Assembly: GCA_016801845.1 (NCBI GenBank)
Contig: CM028924.1
Span: forward strand, 6,408,501 to 6,472,500
Length of the DNA: 64,000 bases
Direction: 5' to 3'
DNA from: Polydactylus sextarius
Lineage: Eukaryota; Chordata; Actinopteri; Polynemidae
This document shows, piece after piece, positions 37,192-49,500 of this stretch. Within the stretch, counting starts at the first letter, position 1; each line of letters starts with the position of its first letter. A program made the translations under genes and the position numbers. Under the pieces are notes generated by a model that worked only from the letters and a program-made list of their open reading frames with translations, made no database searches and was not told the DNA's origin.

Positions 37192-39703
37192 ATGGAAAAC
37201 AAGGAGGCAACACGAACCTGCGGCCAATGGTGAGAGTTCACTTCATGACAGAGTCAAAACGCCAAAACGCGTTTAGAAATTTCAGAAAGTAGCTGCGATC
37301 ACCGGGAGGGGGATTTATAAACCGTCTGGAGACAGTGTTTCTCAGCTGACCGGGTCAGGGTACAACCGTAGGAAAGTGAAATATAATTAGAAATTAACCG
37401 TAGAGTCGCTGTAAACATTTGAAACATTATAAGAAGGTGGCGTATTATGATGTTTCCGTGTAGTTTTCCGTAAGTGATCAGTTTCACTTTCTGGTAAACC
37501 ACAGTAGTCACAGATATATTAATGTTACAAAATATAAGGTGAACGTTACAATATTTGAACACACAGCAGCTCAAATCAACTCTGTGTTATGATACAGACT
37601 AAAGTGAAAGCATTTGCTATTTGTTGTGTTTCCTCCCTTTAAATCCTGTCAACGCTGATATTAGCGTCACAACATCCCCATACCTCCCATTTCTCTGATT
37701 CGCAGATAATTGTGTCTGTAGCATAAACTATTCTTTACTTTGTTTCGATAACATGACAGTAGATGACAGTGTTTCACTGTGTTTAAGCCACAGAGAGGTC
37801 GCAGAGGCCAACTTCGCTCTGCACGAGACGCACTGCAGCCGCTTCTTATGTCTGTGTCCTGACTGTCAGGAATCAGTCCCCAGAGACCAGCTGGATCAAC
37901 ACAGGAAGGAACAGCACACTGAGGTACACACACACACAGACAGTCCCATCTGACAGCAACATTAACCTACTGCACCATAACAACTTTACAATGTAACATA
38001 AATAAAGAGAATAATACATGTTTTAATCAGTGATCTAATATATCAGTGATCAAGGATCAAACATATTCAATAGTTGAGGTAAAGCATCAAAACTCTGGTG
38101 AACAGCAGCCACAGTATCTGACTGCCCAGTGTTCAGTTTGCACAAATATCAATACTCTGCTTCTTTAAGAGGTAAAATTGATATAATATACCAACATCAA
38201 CATTTTGTACATGTTAATGTTTTCCCTAATTATATCATCTATAATGGACAAGTCAACAAATTACACATCAGTGATCAGCGATCAAGAACATAATCTGCTC
38301 CTGACCAGGTTCAGTTGTAGCAGGTTGAAAGAGAGCACCTTCATGATACAGGAAAGGCTTTATGCTTTAGGCCCAACATACCTACATACATACTAACCTA
38401 ACTTCATAATACAGCCATCAGCCCTGTGATTTACAGCCATGCTTTTTTGCAGGTGAGATGTTCCAAGTGTCACAAGAAGATGGAGCGTTGTCAGCTGATG
38501 GATCATGAGGTGAGACCAGCTGTACTGATGAAGTTTTAAAGATGGGAAGGTGTATATCTGGCAAAGAGTGTGTAGATATTGCTTATTGCATTATGGAAAA
38601 TGTAGAAGATGACAGCTGATACCAGGTCGGTACAGTATGAACACTCCTGTTCTGATTTTGTCTCACAGTCTGATGAGTGTGTGGAGCGTCTGAAGGCTTG
38701 TCAGTTTTGTGAGTTGGAGCTGCCGTGGAAAGAGCTGGCCCAACACTGTCAGGTCTGTGGGAGTCGCACAGAGCTCTGCAGAGACTGCAACAGCTACGTC
38801 CAGCTGAGGGACTTGCCAGATCACAGCTCCACCTGCCCAGGTAGTGGAGACAACTCAAGTCCTCAAGTCACCAGCACATCACCGGATGAGCGCAAGGGTA
38901 GGCAGGAATCACCACAAATGTCAATCCTCCATTGTACCTGTGTCTTTGACTGATGGTGTAATTCTCTCCGCAGCTAAACTGTCTGTCAGCTGTAATGGAT
39001 GCATGGTTTCCTTTCCCATTGAAGATCTAGAAAAACATGAGGTACAAGTTTGTTTTTTAAGTAGAATTTCTCCTTCACATTATGGGTACAGCTTCTCAAG
39101 ATAAATAGCATATATCATGCAAAGTAATAATGTGAATTTTTATGGCCATCGTTTCAAGCGTTGTATATTTTCAGGGCATCTGTTTGTCTTTCCTGTTTTC
39201 GGCTGGTACGAGTCATAAGTCAGAGATCTGATGTATTAATGTGTTTGCTACTGTTAGCTAACTTTAGCCACTACCATGTAAGGTTGTAGCAATAAAACCC
39301 ATCAGTGTGTTGTTGTCCGTTTGTCCACAAACAGCTGGAGTGTTTTCGCACGTCCAGGTGGTACGACCAAGAGGACGATGAGTCAGAGGGGGACGACGGG
39401 GAGGATGAAGAAGGTTTGCCTGAGCAAACCTGGATAAGCAGCACCTTCAAGGCAGCCTCAGCGTCACAGAATCTCTGGGGTCCCAGCCTCAGCATCACAG
39501 ACAATCCATACCAAATCAAGACCTGCCCCTATTGCCATCTGGCCCTGCCCATCTCCACACTACTGTGGCATACGGTAACATTCCTGCTGAGTGTGACGTT
39601 TGTTTCGTCGAAGCAGCGCTGAAAAGTTTCAGTGACGTGAGGTTTCCTTTCTCTTTCTCTGTATTTTTAGGCGAAGTGCCAAGTCTACATCCAGCTGAAG
39701 TAA
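37192..39703 (+). CDS. xaf1: XIAP-associated factor 1 (XAF1), complete, 7 exons
   Basis: Coding exons: 37192-37229, 37770-37923, 38453-38509, 38669-38897, 38974-39041, 39335-39574, 39671-39703. Total 819 nt, 272 aa (human 301). All junctions are GT-AG and in phase. The N-terminal half holds Cys/His-rich TRAF-type zinc fingers in the spacing typical of XAF1, with CGQC, FALHETHCSRF, LCPDCQ, CSKCHKKM, CQFCELEL, CGSRTELC and CNSYVQLRDL in order. The C-terminal part ends in another CxxC finger (CPYCHLALPISTLLWHTAKC). An acidic run (about 190-205) lies between. In mammals XAF1 is an interferon-induced pro-apoptotic protein that antagonises XIAP. The start was chosen because exon 1 supplies the first Cys pair in frame. 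TRAFD1 is the nearest relative, but the short length, the start and linkage to tekt1 favour xaf1. An alternative in-frame donor exists in exon 4. Confidence 0.93.
37372..37381 (+). promoter_or_regulatory. IRF motif in xaf1 intron 1
   Basis: GAAAGTGAAA, an exact GAAANNGAAA core, 142 bp into the intron. Confidence 0.6.
37480..37491 (-). promoter_or_regulatory. ISRE motif in xaf1 intron 1
   Basis: AGTTTCACTTTC on the plus strand, the exact complement of the interferon-stimulated response element core GAAAGTGAAACT. It lies 110 bp from the preceding IRF motif. Confidence 0.65.
37924..38452 (+). other. xaf1 intron 2, nothing else recognised
   Basis: 529 bp of AT-rich intron, with a short (AC)n run at the donor side. 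Confidence 0.7.
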
Positions 39704-40005
39704 AGGGAGAGAAAGGATGTGCTGCTTCAGAGCCAAGATGGACATTTGTATTTATATTTAAATGATTAAGCAGAGCTCAATTTACCTTTGGTTTGGTTTA
39801 ATTTAGTGAAAAAGCTGGTTTAAAAAAAAGAAGAAAAAAAAAACAGACAGTCTTGATAAATGCAACATATGTTCTGTTAAATACACCACTTCTGGCTTCT
39901 CAGTGGTTTTGTACCATCTGATGTTTCAGAAACATGAGAAGGTGATGCTAACATTTACTGAAGTTGCTGCTGAAGTTCACACATAGTGTGATATGTATAT
40001 AGGTA

Positions 40006-40088
40006 TAGATAGATAGATAGATAGATAGACAAACAGATAGAGAGATAGATAGATAGACAAACAGATTAATCGATCGATCGATAGATAG
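40006..40088. repeat. (GATA)n-type microsatellite in the xaf1 3' region
   Basis: Imperfect runs of GATA, interrupted by 'gacaaaca' and a short (ATCG)n segment near 40070-40080. Confidence 0.9.
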
Positions 40089-40236
40089 ATATAGATACAT
40101 TTTGTTGGGTCTATTTTCTTTGGTTATATTCATGTAGAAGGTGAGGGAAATATGTGATTAAACTTTTAATAACTGTAATAACTCCCTGATGATACTGACA
40201 TTTTTTGTCAAAAGCAGACATTTTAATGAAGTCGAT

Positions 40237-40245
40237 TTTAATAAA
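40237..40245. terminator. Two-strand polyadenylation signal between xaf1 and tekt1
   Basis: AATAAA at 40240-40245 is the best signal for xaf1 on the plus strand. The overlapping bases 40237-40242 read ATTAAA on the minus strand, a usable signal for tekt1. Another minus-strand ATTAAA is at 40222-40227. The two genes are tail-to-tail with only 689 bp between stop codons. Confidence 0.5.
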
Positions 40246-40391
40246 GCTCCTCTGAGTCTGAGTCTTGATTTCCAACCAGCTCTTGATCAATTCACAAATG
40301 ATTTCATGACTTCAGATACATACATAGTCTGAACTGAATTATTTGTAACCTCTTTTTTGGAAGAAATGATCACTGTATAATAGAAGTCTGC

Positions 40392-43305
40392 TCATAAGTT
40401 ATGTATGATGATGGTCTCCCTGAGCTGCACACAGATGACCTCATCGATGTAGAGAGCTGAAGCCTTGAGCTCGATGTTTTCCTGCAGCTCTCGCTGGAAG
40501 CGAAGCAGCATCCTCTGCTCCTCCTGCGACTGAGTCACCGCCTCCTGCAGTCTTAGACCACACAGATACAGAGGAACAAGGTTACTGCTGGTTCCTGCAC
40601 AATCAATCAACACACATTAAAACATTGCAGGTCACTGGCAGCTGTAACATAACTGCACTTCTATTTTTTTTTTTTTTTTTTTTTTTAAAACCGTCTGTTG
40701 CATTGTCCACATCAGAGGTGAGTGTGTCCTGCTCTCACTTGGTAATGTTAGCGACAAGCTGCTGGACCTCAGCGAGGAGCTGTGAGTGTGTTTGATCGTG
40801 ACACTGCTCTTTTCGAGGTTTCTGGCGTTGCAAGTCCAGTCGAGCCTGGGCCAGACTCAGGAAGTGTTGGTTCTCTTTGATGGCCACCAGCAGATCCTCT
40901 GTGATCCTCTCCTGGCTGGAAAACTCAGCCTGAATCTAGAGGACACGTCATATCAGAATCAGCCATGATTTACTTATTCATAATAAATCAGTTTAATCAT
41001 TATCAAACTGCTACAACTGTAACTAAAAAACATTTTAAAAGTCCAATTTATAAAAATAATCTCCCAGGCCATCGAAACTAAAGGAATAAATAAATGTTTG
41101 TTAAATCACAATGAAACTGGAGCCTTTATTTTATTTTTATGTCTCTTTAAATATTGTTTAGTTTCAGCTAGTTTCAGTTTAACTGCACCTGAATTTATCA
41201 CTTCTTTCTACTTGTGCCACAGGTTATTTTTTATTTCCCATGTGTCCCACCACAGTGAAAAGATCATCATATCTTATTTCTATTGCCCTGCCTTGCTCAG
41301 TTGTTCCTCCATCTGGCTCTTGACGGCCTTGATCCCCTGGACTTTCAGCTGAAAGGCTGCTGCCGTGGCCTGGACCTGCCTCTGCAGGTCTGAGGCAGTC
41401 TGCTCCAGCACAGATTCCACCAGGGCCCGGAGGGAACCAGAGTTGGTCTTCTGCTGCTCAGCTTTAGCCATGGTGACGTTTGAGGTGTTTTCCCATTCTT
41501 TTGGGGTCACCAACGAGCTGAGAGACAGAGATATTTGTACATTTTTTTAGCATGCAGAAACGTTGAGGAAATTACATAAGATCGTTTCTAAACAAACACT
41601 GACGATGACTTCACATAATCTAAAAAAACAATTGTGGTTCACCTCGACAGGACAGTGTTGGTGTTTCTGGATGTCTGCTGGTTTGTGATGGTGTGGGTGG
41701 TCATCATGGTGCAGGAGTTGTCAATGCTCTGAGCCTCAAACTTCTCTTTCAGGTCCTTTTCTAAGTGGTACTTGGCAGATCGGTTCAGTCTGGAACATAA
41801 AGGCACTTTGTTCTGTTTTGGCCGATTTTCCTGACAGACATTTATAGAGCCCATAGAAACACGCCCTGTTCAAGCTTTCTTACCTTATCTGCTCGATGAT
41901 CTGTTCGATCACACGCTGCAGGAGGGAGGCCACACCCTCGATGGCCTGCCTCTCCTTCAGCAGCTCGTTGTCCACCTGGTCCTGCAGCCTCTCGGATGGA
42001 GGACGTTTCATTCTGCAGGAGACACAACAAACGCAGGCAGCTTGAGCCATCCACTGTATTTTTTTTGAGACATCCACTTTCTTTCCTTGTTATAGAAAGC
42101 AGTTGCATCACTACATTCTACTGTATATAAAGACTGAGAACTTAAATTGCATTCTATAACTGCAGTCCTTGTGATTGACAAAACATACGGGGGGAAACTG
42201 TCACAGTGATGCTGATGCATCTGACATAGAGCAGTGAAAAATAACCAGTTTACTCAAGTGAAGTAGAATTTAGAGTATTTCCATCTCCTGTTATCCACTC
42301 AGCCACCGCTCTACATTTATGTGACAGCTTTAGTACTTTTAAGATTTGATATGATGGAGGATATAACAAGCAGAAGTTTACAACCTCTTCCTTCTCTGAT
42401 GTGTCACAAATACAAGTTTTTTAGATGTTTGTTCAACTCATTTCATGTCTCAGCAAAAAAAAAGTTTAGAGAAAAACACACAAATCATCATTTGCATCTT
42501 AATCATAAAGTTGTATAAAAATACAAAATAGTAATATGCTGTTCGCACACTGATGCCTCAACATCTATTGACATCATGTATAAGAATAAACTAATACGAC
42601 TTTCACTTTAATACTTAAACTACACATTACTGTTGTGTTCTTTTATTTCAACAGGATGTTTCATGCACGATGTCCACTGAAGTAAAAGATGTGATGATAA
42701 AAATACTTTAATCTCACTGAGGGCAGGATCGTGCAAATGGTTTGACTTTTTTTTTTTATTAAAACATAACATGTATAAGTGAATGAAGTATGAGAAAAGG
42801 TGTTAAAGGTTCAGATTGAAAATGAAAGAACACTAAACTCTGTGGAAGAGTTGTAAACTAGATGACAACTCCAGCCTCACCTCTCCTCCACACACTGAAG
42901 AGTGACTCTCAGAGGATCTGTACAGGCCTCCAGGGCCTTGGCCACTCTGTTCTGCAGCGCCACAAGGACATCGATCTCAACAATAATCTCCTCCAACTTC
43001 AGCTCCAATTGTGTCTTCAGGAACTGGATGTCTCTGATCCGCTGATCTGAAAATACAGGAAGAAACCATGACTACACCTCTGAAGTCTGAAGTACTGAAC
43101 CCAGACCAGTTTATTGCTTCTGCTTCTTGTTCCACTCACCCAGTCGCTCTTTGTTCTCGGCTTGCATGCGTTTACATGCCCTTTCACTTTCCAGCATCAG
43201 CTTCATACATTGTGCTCTGAAGAGCTCTGAGTTGTTCCGCATGACCTCGACTTGCACCACATTAGGTCCAGTATTTGGGAGCGAGGTGGGGTCTGAGACA
43301 GACAT
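40392..43305 (-). CDS. tekt1: Tektin-1, complete, 7 coding exons
   Basis: Coding exons (minus): 43305-43140, 43046-42881, 42012-41884, 41789-41643, 41517-41292, 40935-40739, 40551-40392. Total 1191 nt, 396 aa (human 418). A non-coding 5' exon ends at a donor at 43761. The product is an almost wholly alpha-helical coiled-coil tektin of axonemal microtubule doublets in cilia and flagella. TEKT1-type landmarks are QIRLNRSAKYHLEKDLKEKF and the ending SALYIDEVICVQLRE. The usual tektin nonapeptide RPNVELCRD is replaced by KPRKEQCHD at 317-325, keeping only Pro, Glu, Cys and Asp. The N-terminus lacks the LPSEWH-type segment of mammalian TEKT1. The intron after 41292 has a GC donor. Linkage to xaf1 matches human 17p13 and supports the name. 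A lineage-specific tektin-1 paralogue cannot be excluded. Confidence 0.88.
42013..42880 (-). other. tekt1 intron, 0.87 kb, nothing else recognised
   Basis: AT-rich intron with no repeats or frames of note. Confidence 0.7.
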
Positions 43306-43761
43306 GGTTCTGCAGCAGGAGGAACATGAACTGAGAAAACTAATCCATTTTTTTTTTTTTTTTTTAAACTAAAAACCTACCTGACTTTAAGTGTCAGAAA
43401 GAAAAACATTATTTACAGTTACAACAGCCAAACTGAAAATATACAAATGTGATGCAGAGGAATTGTTTAATGTCACTAAAAGACATAACACACGAACATT
43501 ATGTGATGTAATATGATCACATCCATATTTTTACAGAAACAGAAACACACTTGAACATCTTTAACAAAAACTAAACACCTAAAGTCCCATTTAGTCCTAT
43601 GATACACAAACACAAGACTTTGAGTTGTTGTTAGCCTCGTAGCTAACTTTAGCTTGTAATTATTACGTGTTGTCTCGAGACGTTAACAGCCACAACAAAA
43701 CAGAAACGGACACAAAATAATAATAATAATAATAATAACTTTTAAAAAGTGCTGCCTTTAC

Positions 43762-43822
43762 CTTGTTGTACCAGCTGTGTGGATTTCACCGTCCTCTCGT
43801 CTCTGGTGCAACAAAACAAACG
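43762..43822 (-). other. tekt1: Probable non-coding first exon of tekt1
   Basis: A good donor (GTAAAG, minus strand, 43761-43756) ends this exon, and the next acceptor is at 43310-43311, four bases before the ATG. The 5' limit is not known. It is placed here because the X-box begins immediately beyond. Confidence 0.6.
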
Positions 43823-43836
43823 GTTGCTATGGTAAC
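43823..43836 (-). promoter_or_regulatory. RFX X-box at the tekt1 promoter
   Basis: On the minus (tekt1 sense) strand it reads GTTACCATAGCAAC, a perfect fit to the ciliary X-box RYYNYY-AT-RRNRAC. RFX factors bind this motif and drive axonemal genes, and it sits beside the first exon of an axonemal gene. Confidence 0.85.
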
Positions 43837-44883
43837 ATGACCGAGAACCGACTGGAGCTACGTCATCGGAACGTGTGACCGTGAGAATAGAATTTTTATT
43901 TGAATTTATTTAATGATTGTAAATATCACAATAAATAGTTTTGTTCTGGGTCATAAGTAAGTGTTAATATTTTTTTTTTAAACAAAGAAGCATCCTACTT
44001 CCATCTTTGAAATGTTTTTTTTTTTTTGAGTTTAAGACATTTTAATGTTTCATTGAGTGTCTAAAATGAAGAACTTCATCAAGCTGACCACATTTTAAAT
44101 TCTTGTTATGATTTTACTCCAATCTGAATCGCTAAAATGCTTAATTTTGATTTCCTAATAAGTAAATTTGGGATGTCTGGTGACCTGCTGTTACCACTTA
44201 ATGCAAGATGATGTTTAAGTGTTGTTTTTACAACAACTTATGAAAATCTGAAACAGTGCATCTCCTGGAAGACGACAATAAGAATAACAGTCAGTTATTT
44301 AATTAAAACACACACAGATTAAAGTAAGACTTATTTAATATTTGCATTTGCAGGGCTGTATAAATACATCTGCTGGTATTCTGTTACAGTACATTACATT
44401 TCATTACTAGCTGAGAAAATAAGTCACTCTTTAGTTTAAAAATAAAATAAAAGTTAAATTAAGTACAATGAACAGTAATCAATTCCAGCAACAACGTACA
44501 GTAATTTACTTTTATCTTTGCGGAGCTGAAAGTTCAACACAGCCTATATTTAAAACTGGGCCATGAAAAATCAAAATCTGAGTATTAATGATACACACTG
44601 TATCACAACTAAGCAGCATAGAACAGTACAATCAATGTAAAGCAACAGTCGTTTCAAAGGCACTTGATGAATATTGTCTAAAAAACACATAATCTATATT
44701 TATATTCACCTCAGAACACAATGATAGTAAAAAGCTGAAAATACTTTACTCATTACAATAAACAGCGACACATTTAACTTTAACAAACAGTAATAATCAA
44801 TATACTGATCAATATAAGCAAAACTGCTGCAAGCTGATAAGTGAGTCAGGCTTAATCTCTTCCTTAGAAAGCTATAATTAAGT

Positions 44884-44949
<66 letters not shown>

Positions 44950-46531
44950 TTTTAAAGTTGCTCAGTGACAGAAGTGAATTAAATACAATAAGGAGAGAGA
45001 GATTCAAAACTGTAAAACTGTCTTATCGTCCTACAGCAGTCCATTCACAAGGCAAAGGATGATATTCTGTGACCCCTATGAACATGCATGTAAAACCATT
45101 AATACACGACACAGTGCAGCGGTTTCAGGACAGTACACAGATAAAGACCAGGCCTGCATTTCAACATAATCCTCACCACACAATAAAGACGGTGTGATGT
45201 AATACGCAAGACAGTTTCATCATCTTCTGTTTGTAAATGAAAACTAAACCTGGGGACATTTTATTCAGTCACTATTTATTGAACCAAACATCTGAAAGTC
45301 TGTGGAGCCACCAAAGAAAAGCTTCACTTCAGTTACTCGTCTTCAGTTCCTCCACGATGATCTGTTTCCTGTCTCTGACAGATCTAACAGATCACAGAGG
45401 TCCAACAAACTGACATGTTTGGTATCAGGTGGGGTGTTTCTTTTTTTTTTTATATATATTTTAAAGCTTAAACAAGCATCCAGCATCATAAACATGCAAA
45501 TTAGCCATCGACAACTACAGACAAACTTTTAAGGATGCTCACCTCTTCACGTTTGCTAAGTCAGCAGAGAATATTTACTTCAGCAGTGAACTGTGCATCG
45601 ATGCTGCTTTTGCAATTGTGCTCATAGAAACATGTTAAAAAAAAAATCCATGGCTCATGAGCTGCGTTCATTTTAATTAATGTTGCGCTTCCCTTTTCCT
45701 GTTCCAGCATTTCTTTCAGACATACTGAGACAACTTGAGCATTCAGAAGTTTCTCTTCTTCATCTAACACACTGGACTTAATGACACAGACGCTGTGATC
45801 CCAACTCTAAATGTGAGGGATGTAGAGGTTACAAGTGGAGTTAAAAAAATCTAAAAGCAATGTCTTTCTTTGATCAACAGATTAATGAGGAAGTGTAAGT
45901 CATCAAACCAAGAAATATATATGTATATTCATGTGTGTCTGAATCACATCTGTATGTTCAAATCTGGCTGTGTCATGATTCTGACGAGTTGATGCAAACC
46001 TCAGTAGAGTTGATAAGCTCTTGCGAGTCATAGCTTCTGCTCATTGCTTTGACAAATTTGGTCCAAAATAAACTGAGAGACATCACAAAGTATCTTAACC
46101 TGACGTCTCTGTTTCCACAAATTCAATTAGAAAACCTCTGGTCTGATCTGTCCCCTCCTATTCCTCACCAACACAGAACATCCACTCACAGTGTTTTCAA
46201 CATATTGCGATAACAGATCCTACGCTCCACTACGTTTCAGAGCACGAGACGAAACGCTGGTACTTCTGTTCTCAGTGTAAGGCCAATCCTTTTAAATTTA
46301 AGGTCCCTCTCTAATCTGCCCGTTCCCAGGTTTCAAATCGTTCAACGGATTAATGTGAAAGAAAAAAAATGACACAGAACCAAGAGTGAACTGAGTATGT
46401 GATGATGGTGACTAAGATGAGCATTAGAACGGGCAGTGTTTCCTAACCTGCTCTGTCAGGGGCAGGTTAAGAAACATAGTCATTCAGGCCTGAACGGAGA
46501 CATTTCTACCACAGCTCCGCCTCCGGGCAGA
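43837..46531. other. Region between tekt1 promoter and inpp5k stop
   Basis: It holds the inpp5k 3' UTR (minus strand). Minus-strand AATAAA motifs at 45280-45275 and 45265-45260 are plausible 3' ends, giving a UTR of about 1.25 kb, but this is inferred. A (TA)n microsatellite occupies 44889-44940. No coding exon is seen. Confidence 0.6.
44889..44940. repeat. (TA)n microsatellite
   Basis: About 26 units followed by a T-tract. Confidence 0.95.
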
Positions 46532-49500
46532 TCAGTTCCAAAAGTCGTCGCCCGCCACCGTTTTGTCCAGTCCATTAACTTTTTCAGGAAGCAAACCTTC
46601 CTCGATGGCAACTTTGGACTCGTGGACCTAAAGGAGAAAGAAGCAGATCACTGTGACGTTCACCTTCACTGACCAGAGCCTCCGTGACACCAGCTTCAGG
46701 TTGTCACCCTGACTTACCTTGAATGGTTCACTGATCCCGATGATGGAGCGTAGAGCACTGCTGTAGTAGCACAGAACACACTCTCCTCCCCGCACAGGGA
46801 TCTCCTCTTTACTGACATACACCTACAAAAACAGAAACACTTAATAATGTATAAGGGGTTGTTAATTTAACTCACTGCTTCACGAGCTGATACCTGTATG
46901 AATTCTTCATTGAAGGCCACCTCGTCGTCTTTGACCCACGTGTAGGTGATGTAGTCTGTCAAACTGGTGAATCCAACCTGAATTTCATACAAAACATTTC
47001 AGACTCTGTCATGGGAATGATACGTTTAAGCTAAACATGGTAAACAGATGCTACTCAACCAACCTTAAACAGTCCGATCCAATCCCAGGTACTGGAGGGG
47101 AACGGCTGCAGGGGGCTGTAGAGGACCATGGCATCAATGTCTGCGCTCCAGTCGCCCTCAGGCTGCAGATGCACCAGAGGAGTCTCGTAAATCTTCTTCA
47201 ACTGCATAAAACAATAAATAAACAAGTTGTCTTTAGTGCTGATTGTGAATAATTAACACACAAATAAACCTATAAATGACAGAAGAACACAAAACTCCTG
47301 AGCTTTGTTATTGTCATTAAATTATAAATTATTTTAGTTTCCCACCTCAAGTGTGAAGATGCCGATGACAGGCTTGTGGTCACTGATTCTATACTCCATG
47401 TTGCTGGTGTACAGGTCCTGCCTGATCTTCAGGGGGTACTCCTCCTCCTCCTCTTGCAGCTGCTTGACTTTCTTCAGATCCACAGAGTTTTCATCTTGCT
47501 CATCAGCGAGGGCTGCACTCGGTCTGAGACGCCACAGGATCCGGTCCGTCCAGGCAGGTTTACGTTTCTTTCCGCTGGACAGGTGATGACAAGAGAACAG
47601 AGAGGAGGCTTTAGTCAAGTCACCAATTAATGGCAAAGAAAATCAACACCGTTGTAAGGAGCAGGAGATGGATGAGAAAATGGAGACAAAACAGACAATT
47701 AATGTCAGTGAAGACTCTCATTCATCCCAGCTATAGCATTTAAAGGTGATGAATCTAAAACAACTGGACTTGCATTTTCATCAGACATTTCATCCAAGAG
47801 GCTTCTTCAGCTCTGAGTGGTGGATTTCTTCAATTTATCCTCTGTGGGATAGACACCAAAGAACTATAACATTTAGTATTATATCTATTCCTGGCCATGC
47901 ATGTTAGCTGTTATTTAACTGCTGTGGTTGGACCTTCTCACTTTTACTTAAACAACTGTAAGTTAAATGTGGGTTAATAGAGGCTGCTGATACTTTGCTA
48001 TTTAAAGGTACAGTGTGGAGTTCTTTTTTCTTGGATGATTTAACAATACTTCATAGGGATGTTCCCATCTTTGGCACTGGGCCCTGATCCAATTTTTACA
48101 ATAGACTATCTGACTACACCGAGCCCTAATAGCATTGTTGTAAAACTCACCTATAAAACCAAATTTTTACTCAATATCGTGTAATAGTTTGATTTTGAGT
48201 CATCACAATGTTAAAACTGAAGATATGAAATAACAGATTGGTCGTAGCGGCCATGGCTCTGTCCTGTAACCACTGGAAAAATGACGGTGTTACAAATACT
48301 GAAAGTGGCTGTTGGTTTTCACTTCCTAGTTTAAAATATTTCCATATGAGGAGGCTGCAGCACTGTTCTGCTGCAAACTGTGCTCAGTTCACAATAACAC
48401 ATGTAAATGATGGCTTGTTTGTCAAACATCTATCACCACTGAGCTCATATAGAAATAATTTAAAAAAAAATTAAATATGTTTACATTCACTCTCGCAGTG
48501 ACTGTAGTGTTCATAAACTCCACAGGATACCTTTAACAACATTATCTCCTGAGCTCAGACTGTATTTTGTTAAACAAACGAGCACCTCAGTCTTTCCAGG
48601 CTGTCAGGTGTCTGCTTGTTTGTTTAATCTGAGTTACCAGTGGAGATAATCTTCATTAAGCCTCTGAAACAGTGGTTAAAAGTTATGACAAAAATAAAAC
48701 AGGACACTACTTTTCTCAGCTGGTTACACTACCTATAAGAAGTATTCACACTCTTGGATTTTTTCTCCTTTTATTCCTTTTTATAAAAGGAATCATGGTT
48801 AATATAATTCAGGTTTAAAAAAATAAAAAATAAAAAAAACAAGAATCACAAGAATCAGCTGGTACTAGTAGACAGTGTGTGTGTGGAAGTGTTATGCTTG
48901 TGAGGCTTGTAAAGGCAAAGGATGATATGAATTAGGGCTGTCAACATTAAAAAAAATTAACTAATTAATCTCACATTTTGAAAGTCATTAATCTTACATT
49001 AGCATTACAGCTACTAAGTGCCGTAGTACGTGGAGGACAGTTATCACCCAATTCTGAAACATCGTCACAGTCTTGTCAATGTATAGGAAACTCTGCCTGA
49101 AGCAGTTTGAATAATTGAATAAGGGTGAAGGATTGCTCTTCATCTACCGTCTCTCCTATCTGACTGACTGCAGGCAAGTGACAGTTTCGCACAGATAGTC
49201 GAGAGCTTTCATGTCAGAGGTCAGCGCACGGCGAAAGTAAACAAACTCACGTTAACCACGTTGAATTATTTTATCGTGTTAATCTCGACCACATTTATTG
49301 CACCGATTTGCACGTTAGCGCTGACAGCCCTAATACGAATGAATCATGGACAGAAATCCTGGAGGACACTGTGATGAAAGCAGACAATGTAAGTTACATA
49401 AAAATGAGTCAGAGTCCAGCAAAGAACCTGGACTTATCTGGAGAGTTTGAGCAGTTTTGTGACGAAGAATGATGAAAATGAAGAACGAGAGTAAAACTGC

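Noticed and set aside
37192..39703. TRAFD1 instead of XAF1
   Set aside because: TRAFD1 is much longer, with a long C-terminal region. Length, finger spacing, the C-terminal CxxC finger and linkage to a tektin fit XAF1.
45561..45770. 69-aa minus-strand frame between tekt1 and inpp5k
   Set aside because: It lies in the inferred inpp5k 3' UTR, has no recognised domain and no splice partners.
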